The notes beneath the pieces are model-generated. The model was not told where the DNA came from, searched no databases, and worked only from the letters and a program-made list of their open reading frames with translations. This document shows positions 35,579 to 40,694 of a DNA stretch of 40,694 nt, piece by piece. Position 1 is the stretch's first letter. The number at the start of each line of letters is the position of its first letter. The DNA comes from Colwellia sp. (GTDB lineage: Bacteria; Pseudomonadota; Gammaproteobacteria; Enterobacterales; Alteromonadaceae). A program made the translations under genes and the position numbers. The stretch is taken from positions 1 through 40,694 of the forward strand of contig JALJPA010000014.1 of NCBI GenBank assembly GCA_022969215.1, written 5' to 3'.

Positions 35579-38191
35579 TTAGGCTTCTACTTGCAGGATT
35601 ACCTTATCAGCTTTGTCGGTATAACTTTCCATCTTATCGAAGTTCAAGTAACGGTAAGTATCCGCTGCTGTGGCATCAATCTTACTTGCATACTCAAAGT
35701 ATTCTGCTGGTGTTGGTAATTTACCTAAAATTGCACTTACCGCGGTTAGTTCAGCTGAAGCTAGGTAAACATTAGCGCCATTACCTAAACGGTTGGGGAA
35801 GTTACGTGTAGAGGTAGAAACAACGGTAGACTTATCCGCAACACGTGCTTGGTTACCCATACATAATGAACATCCCGGAGGCTCAATACGTACGCCAGCT
35901 TTACCGTAAATAGAGAAGTAACCTTCATCTTTTAACTGGGCACTATCCATTTTTGTTGGTGGTGCAACCCACATACGTGTAGATAAAGTGCCGCCACTTT
36001 CTTCAAGGAAATTTTCAAGTAATTTACCTGCCGCACGGAAGTGACCAATGTTGGTCATACATGAGCCAAGGAAAACTTCATCAATTGCTGTGTTTTCAAC
36101 TGCTGATAATAACTTGGCATCATCAGGGTCATTCGGACAACAAACAATAGGCTCCTTAATATCTGCTAAATCAATTTCAAGCACAAAGGCATATTCTGCA
36201 TCGTTATCGGCAGACATTAATGATGGTGTAGCTAACCATTCTTGCATGCATTTAATGCGACGAGTAATAGTACGGACATCGCCGTAACCTTCACTGATCA
36301 TCCACTTCAACATAACAATGTTAGAGTTTAAGTATTCGCTAACCGCATCTTCTTCGAGTTTAATTGAACAACCCGCAGCAGAGCGCTCAGCTGAGGCATC
36401 CGACAATTCAAATGCTTGTTCTACTGTTAGACCAGTTAAACCCTCTATTTCTAAAATACGACCAGAGAATTCATTAATTTTACCGGCTTTTTCAACGGTT
36501 AATAAACCTTTCTTGATACCGTAGTAAGGGATAGCATGAACTAGGTCACGTAAAGTAATACCTGGTTGCATTTCACCTTTAAAACGAACCAAAATTGATT
36601 CCGGCATATCAAGGGGCATAACACCTGTTGCCGCGGCAAAAGCAACTAAACCCGAACCCGCAGGAAAAGAAATACCTAAGGGAAAACGGGTATGAGAATC
36701 ACCACCCGTACCCACGGTATCGGGTAATAACATACGGTTTAACCATGAGTGAATGACACCATCACCGGGACGAAGTGAAATGCCACCACGGTTCATCATG
36801 AAATCAGGCAGAGTGTGGTGGGTAATAATATCAACAGGCTTAGGATAAGCTGAGGTATGACAGAAAGACTGCATGGTTAAATCAGCGGAAAAACCTAAAC
36901 AGGCTAAATCTTTTAATTCATCACGCGTCATCGGGCCGGTAGTATCTTGTGAGCCTACAGTGGTCATTTTAGGTTCACAGTATTGACCTGGGCGCACACC
37001 ATCAACATCACACGCTTTACCCACCATTTTCTGCGCTAAAGTAAAACCTTTAGTAGAAGCTGCAGGATCTATAGGTGTTGCAAATAAATCAGTCACTGCA
37101 AGACCTAATGCTTCACGAGCACGACCGGTTAAACCACGACCGATAATTAATGGAATACGGCCACCAGCACGTACTTCGTCTAATAATACTGGCGCAAGTT
37201 TAAAGGTAGAAATAACATCACCAGCTGCATTCTTAACAACGCCGTCGTATGGATAAATGTCAATAACATCACCCATGTTCATTGCTTGTACGTCTAATTC
37301 AATGGGTAATGCGCCGGAATCTTCCATGGTGTTGTAGAAAATAGGGGCGATTTTACCGCCTAAACAGACACCACCACCACGTTTATTAGGGATATAAGCA
37401 ATATCATCACCCATAAACCATAAAACCGAGTTAGTTGCTGATTTACGTGAAGAGCCAGTACCAACAACATCACCAACATAAGCCAGTGGAATACCATCTT
37501 TTTGCATTTCTGTAATTTGCTTGATAGGGCCAACACTACCATCTTTATCCGGTGTAATACCTTGACGAGCTATTTTAAGCATGGCTTTCGCGTGCAATGG
37601 AATATCAGGGCGAGACCAAGCATCGGGTGCTGGCGATAAATCATCGGTATTGGTTTCACCGGTAACTTTAAAGACTTTAACAGTGATCTTTTCAGCTATT
37701 TTAGCTTTAGAGGTGAACCACTCGGCATCAGCCCAAGATTGCATAACTTGCTGAGCAGAAACATTACCCGCTTCAGCTTTATCTTGCACATCATGAAAAG
37801 CATCAAACATTAATAAGGTATGTGATAAACCTTTCGCTGCTGTCGCAGATAATTTGTCATTATCTAAAAGATCAATCATGGGTTGGATATTATAACCACC
37901 TAACATAGTGCCTAATAATTCTGTCGCTTTTTCAGCGCTTAAAATAGCTGAAGTGACTTCACCTTTAGTCACTGCGGCTAAAAAACCTGCTTTTACGTAA
38001 GCAGCATCATCAACACCAGCTGGCACACGATTGCTTAATAAATCAATTAAAAAAGCTGCTTCACCTATCGGTGGGTTTTTAACTAATTCGACTAATGCTG
38101 CTGTTTGTTCAGCGTCTAACGCTTTAGGTGCGATACCTACAGCGGCACGTTCCGCTACGTGGTTGCGATATTCTTGAAGCACGACATTCAC
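35579..38191 (-). CDS. acnB: Aconitate hydratase B (bifunctional with 2-methylisocitrate dehydratase)
   Basis: This 870-residue TCA-cycle enzyme interconverts citrate and isocitrate and can also dehydrate 2-methylisocitrate. The AcnB domain order is seen: an N-terminal HEAT-like helical domain (about 1-160: VLQEYRNHVAERAAVGIAPK), then the swivel domain (VTGETNTDDLSPAPDAWSRP... VGTGSSRKSATNSVLW). The catalytic domains have FCHTSAYPKP, GTGGDSHTRFPLG and the three [4Fe-4S] cysteines in FLGSCMTNIGHF and GCSLCMGNQ. Its length is close to E. coli AcnB (865). It is divergent from a second, different AcnB-type gene. In E. coli the apo form also binds mRNA; that is not testable here. Confidence 0.96.
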   Translation of the reverse strand: MNVVLQEYRNHVAERAAVGIAPKALDAEQTAALVELVKNPPIGEAAFLIDLLSNRVPAGVDDAAYVKAGFLAAVTKGEVTSAILSAEKATELLGTMLGGYNIQPMIDLLDNDKLSATAAKGLSHTLLMFDAFHDVQDKAEAGNVSAQQVMQSWADAEWFTSKAKIAEKITVKVFKVTGETNTDDLSPAPDAWSRPDIPLHAKAMLKIARQGITPDKDGSVGPIKQITEMQKDGIPLAYVGDVVGTGSSRKSATNSVLWFMGDDIAYIPNKRGGGVCLGGKIAPIFYNTMEDSGALPIELDVQAMNMGDVIDIYPYDGVVKNAAGDVISTFKLAPVLLDEVRAGGRIPLIIGRGLTGRAREALGLAVTDLFATPIDPAASTKGFTLAQKMVGKACDVDGVRPGQYCEPKMTTVGSQDTTGPMTRDELKDLACLGFSADLTMQSFCHTSAYPKPVDIITHHTLPDFMMNRGGISLRPGDGVIHSWLNRMLLPDTVGTGGDSHTRFPLGISFPAGSGLVAFAAATGVMPLDMPESILVRFKGEMQPGITLRDLVHAIPYYGIKKGLLTVEKAGKINEFSGRILEIEGLTGLTVEQAFELSDASAERSAAGCSIKLEEDAVSEYLNSNIVMLKWMISEGYGDVRTITRRIKCMQEWLATPSLMSADNDAEYAFVLEIDLADIKEPIVCCPNDPDDAKLLSAVENTAIDEVFLGSCMTNIGHFRAAGKLLENFLEESGGTLSTRMWVAPPTKMDSAQLKDEGYFSIYGKAGVRIEPPGCSLCMGNQARVADKSTVVSTSTRNFPNRLGNGANVYLASAELTAVSAILGKLPTPAEYFEYASKIDATAADTYRYLNFDKMESYTDKADKVILQVEA

Positions 38192-38613
38192 CTAATAAGA
38201 TAAGTGATACTTAATATTGCATAAGGCGCTAATGACACAATGCCAGGACAAGCTACTCAGCAGTCATTATTTAAGTATCTGTAATTAAAAGTTATACGAT
38301 ACATATTGGTTAATGCTTGTTAAAAAGTACCGTAAGGTGGCTACTATTTGGACTGTATCACTAAATATAGACGATAATTAATATGCATAGTTAGCAAAGA
38401 AATTGATATGTAACATTTATTGTGAAAAAAGTGTTACCAGCAAAGTGGTATAACCACTATAACTATATCTTCTATCAACTATAATCAACATGAATAGTGC
38501 TTATTTAAGCAAATGATTAGTAGTGCTTAGAAAATCAGGTAAAATAGAGTAAAAATTTGTCCATGCTAATGATGACAATGTTATTAGCGCCTTAGAACTA
38601 GAGAGAGTTTTAA
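38192..38613. other. Divergent promoter region between two aconitase genes
   Basis: This gap of about 420 bases, AT-rich, has no gene. It must contain both aconitase promoters. The only clear symmetric element is AGTGGT-ATA-ACCACT at 38444-38458, a 15-base dyad about 155 bases before the second gene, which could be an operator. No riboswitch or small-RNA signature is apparent. Confidence 0.45.
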
Positions 38614-40694
38614 ATGAGTCTATATATAGAATACATTAAAGAAATTGAAAGTCGTAAAAATGATCTAGCATTGGCTCCTTTGCCAATTGATGGCGCGGAG
38701 TTATTATCTGAGATTATTGCTCAAATTAAAGATTCAGCAAATGAGCATAGAGCTGATTCACTTAACTTTTTCATCTATAACACTTTACCAGGCACAACTA
38801 GTGCTGCCGGTGTAAAAGCTGCTTTCCTAAAAGAAATAATCTTAGGCGAATCTGTACTAGCAGAAATTACCCCTACGTATGCTTTTGAATTGTTGTCTCA
38901 CATGAAAGGCGGACCTTCAATTGAAGTACTTCTTGATTTAGCATTATCTGATGACGCAGCAGTAGCAAAACCAGCAGCAGAAGTATTAAAAACACAAGTA
39001 TTTTTATACGACGCTGATACAGCTCGTCTTGAAGCGGCCTTTAAAGCAGGCAATGTGCTTGCTAAAGAGGTTTTACAAAGCTACGCACAAGCTGAGTTTT
39101 TCACTAAGCTGCCAGAAATAGCAGAAAAAATTGAAGTCGTTACTTATATTGCTGGTGAAGGCGATATCTCAACTGACTTACTTTCTCCTGGTCATCAAGC
39201 TCACTCTCGTGCTGATCGTGAATTGCATGGCAAGTGTTTGATCACTCCAGAAGCTCAAGCAGAAATACAAGCATTACAAGCTAAGCACCCTAAAGCTAAA
39301 GTAATGCTTATCGCAGAAAAAGGCACTATGGGTGTTGGTTCTTCTCGTATGTCTGGTGTTAACAACGTTGCACTATTGGCGGGTAAAAAAGCAAGTCCTT
39401 ACGTACCATTTATTAACATTGCCCCAGTTGTTGCAGGTACTAACGGCATCGCTCCTATCTTCCTGACTACTGTTGATGTAACTGGTGGTATTGGTCTTGA
39501 CCTTAAAAACTGGGTTAAGAAAGTAGATGCTAATGGCAACAATGTTGTTGACGATAATGGCGATGCAGTGCTAGAAGAAGCTTACTCGGTAGCTACGGGT
39601 ACTGTATTAACTATCGATACGAAAGCGCAGAAGTTATATAACGGTGATAAAGAATTAGTTGACGTATCTTCAGCATTCACTCCACAAAAAGTAGAATTTA
39701 TGAAAGCAGGTGGTTCTTACGCGGTTACATTCGGTAAGAAATTACAAACATTTGCGGCAGAAACTTTGGCCGTTGAAGCACCTGCTGTTTACGCAGCATC
39801 TAAAGAGATCTCACATGAAGGTCAAGGTTTAACTGCTGTTGAAAAAATATTTAACCGTAACGCAGTTGGTGTTGCTTCAGAAACTCCATTACATGCAGGT
39901 TCTAACGTTCGCGTGACAGTGAACATTATTGGTTCTCAGGACACCACTGGCCCAATGACATGCCAAGAGTTAGAAGCGATGGCTGCTTCTACTATTTCTC
40001 CAATCGTTGACGGTGCTTACCAGTCTGGTTGTCACACCGCATCGGTATGGGATAGCAAAGCAAAAGCGAACATTCCTAAGCTTATGAGCTTTATGAATAA
40101 GTTTGGTCTTATCACGGCGCGTGATCCACAAGGCGCTTACCTGCCGATGACAGATGTTATTCATAAAGTATTGAATGATATTACTGTGGACGACCGCGCT
40201 ATCATCATCGGTGGTGATTCGCACACTCGTATGTCTAAAGGCGTCGCTTTTGGTGCCGACTCAGGTACAGTGGCGATCGCATTAGCAACGGGTGAAGCGG
40301 CTATGCCAATCCCTGAATCAGTTAAAGTAACCTTTAAAGGTCACATGAAAGACCACATGGATTTCCGTGACGTAGTACACGCAACGCAATTGCAAATGCT
40401 TAAGCAATTTGGTGGCGAGAATGTTTTCCAAGGTCGTGTGATTGAAGTACACATTGGTACTTTATTAGCTGACCAAGCATTCACTTTTACCGATTGGTCT
40501 GCAGAGATGAAAGCAAAAGCGTCTATCTGTATTTCTGAAGATGACACTTTAGTTCAATCACTTGAACTCGCTAAAAGCCGTATCCAAATAATGATCAACA
40601 AGGGTATGGAAAACACCGCAAAAACTCTTACCGGTTTAATTGCTTTAGCTGACAAACGTATCGAAGGGATCAAAGCAGGCACTACACCTGCATT
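38614..40694 (+). CDS. Second AcnB-type aconitase/2-methylisocitrate dehydratase, longer form, cut by window end
   Basis: The frame is open for 693 codons to the window edge, so the gene is partial at its 3' end. My translation starts MSLYIEYIKEIESRKN, with AGAGAG upstream of the ATG. AcnB features follow: a helical N-terminal domain (FFIYNTLPGTTSAAGVKAAF, SHMKGGPSIEVLLDLAL), then YIAGEGDISTDLLSPG (swivel), then MGVGSSRMSGVNNVALLAG. The catalytic part has GSQDTTGPMTCQE, SGCHTASVWD and GGDSHTRMSKG. The iron-sulfur cysteine motifs lie beyond the window. It differs strongly from the neighbouring AcnB (different N-terminus, an insertion with VKKVDANGNNVVDDNGD) and resembles the roughly 920-residue enzymes common in Bacteroidota, from memory. 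Its role beside the standard enzyme is unknown; propionate or stress use is possible. Confidence 0.9.
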   Translation, partial: MSLYIEYIKEIESRKNDLALAPLPIDGAELLSEIIAQIKDSANEHRADSLNFFIYNTLPGTTSAAGVKAAFLKEIILGESVLAEITPTYAFELLSHMKGGPSIEVLLDLALSDDAAVAKPAAEVLKTQVFLYDADTARLEAAFKAGNVLAKEVLQSYAQAEFFTKLPEIAEKIEVVTYIAGEGDISTDLLSPGHQAHSRADRELHGKCLITPEAQAEIQALQAKHPKAKVMLIAEKGTMGVGSSRMSGVNNVALLAGKKASPYVPFINIAPVVAGTNGIAPIFLTTVDVTGGIGLDLKNWVKKVDANGNNVVDDNGDAVLEEAYSVATGTVLTIDTKAQKLYNGDKELVDVSSAFTPQKVEFMKAGGSYAVTFGKKLQTFAAETLAVEAPAVYAASKEISHEGQGLTAVEKIFNRNAVGVASETPLHAGSNVRVTVNIIGSQDTTGPMTCQELEAMAASTISPIVDGAYQSGCHTASVWDSKAKANIPKLMSFMNKFGLITARDPQGAYLPMTDVIHKVLNDITVDDRAIIIGGDSHTRMSKGVAFGADSGTVAIALATGEAAMPIPESVKVTFKGHMKDHMDFRDVVHATQLQMLKQFGGENVFQGRVIEVHIGTLLADQAFTFTDWSAEMKAKASICISEDDTLVQSLELAKSRIQIMINKGMENTAKTLTGLIALADKRIEGIKAGTTPA

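Overview
The window is AT-rich chromosomal DNA from a marine gammaproteobacterium. I would place it in Alteromonadales, most likely Colwellia or a close relative. The reasons are the gene set: a FabY-type ketoacyl synthase, an Oar-like TonB receptor, a PEP-CTERM protein, a RIO1 kinase and an Alteromonadales-style single-domain methyl-accepting chemotaxis protein (MCP). This placement rests on remembered family resemblance, not on a search. I see no IS element, phage, integron or CRISPR array. The left edge cuts a tRNA-Thr gene and the right edge cuts a large aconitase gene.

Layout. Positions 1-5800 hold tRNA-Thr(UGU), a DUF2726 membrane-anchored protein, an all-alpha dimeric dUTPase and a divergent PAS-GGDEF diguanylate cyclase. 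They are followed by a decayed partial copy of an AraC/GlxA-type regulator, a PEP-CTERM exported protein and the intact copy of that regulator. Positions 5900-14600 hold FabY-like ketoacyl synthase, an EamA transporter, a large TonB-dependent receptor and topoisomerase III. Positions 14600-20100 hold a SRPBCC protein, a small potassium-channel-like protein coupled to the glutamate/Na+ symporter GltS, two small BamE/SmpA-like lipoproteins, an unrecognised secreted or anchored protein and a RIO1 kinase. Positions 20400-27350 hold a family-3 solute-binding-like protein, an S9 peptidase, an MCP with a long possibly structured leader, and the tRNA hydroxylase TrhO.

Positions 27500-35320 are one minus-strand system of five genes. 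In transcription order they are an HlyD-type adaptor, a MacB/LolD-type ATPase, an 833-residue FtsX/MacB permease, an NtrC-type sigma-54 activator and its sensor kinase. Upstream of the first gene I read a good sigma-54 (-24/-12) promoter. About 100 and 130 bases further upstream are two near-identical 14-base palindromes whose centres are 33 bp apart, about three helical turns. This is the expected arrangement for an activator that switches on its own efflux operon, and it is the most interesting regulatory find in the window.

Positions 35579-40694 hold two divergent aconitase B genes of different lineages. One is the usual proteobacterial AcnB (870 aa). The other is a longer AcnB-type enzyme, cut by the window end, whose N-terminus resembles the Bacteroidota type. 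Most convergent gene ends carry clear bidirectional intrinsic terminators.
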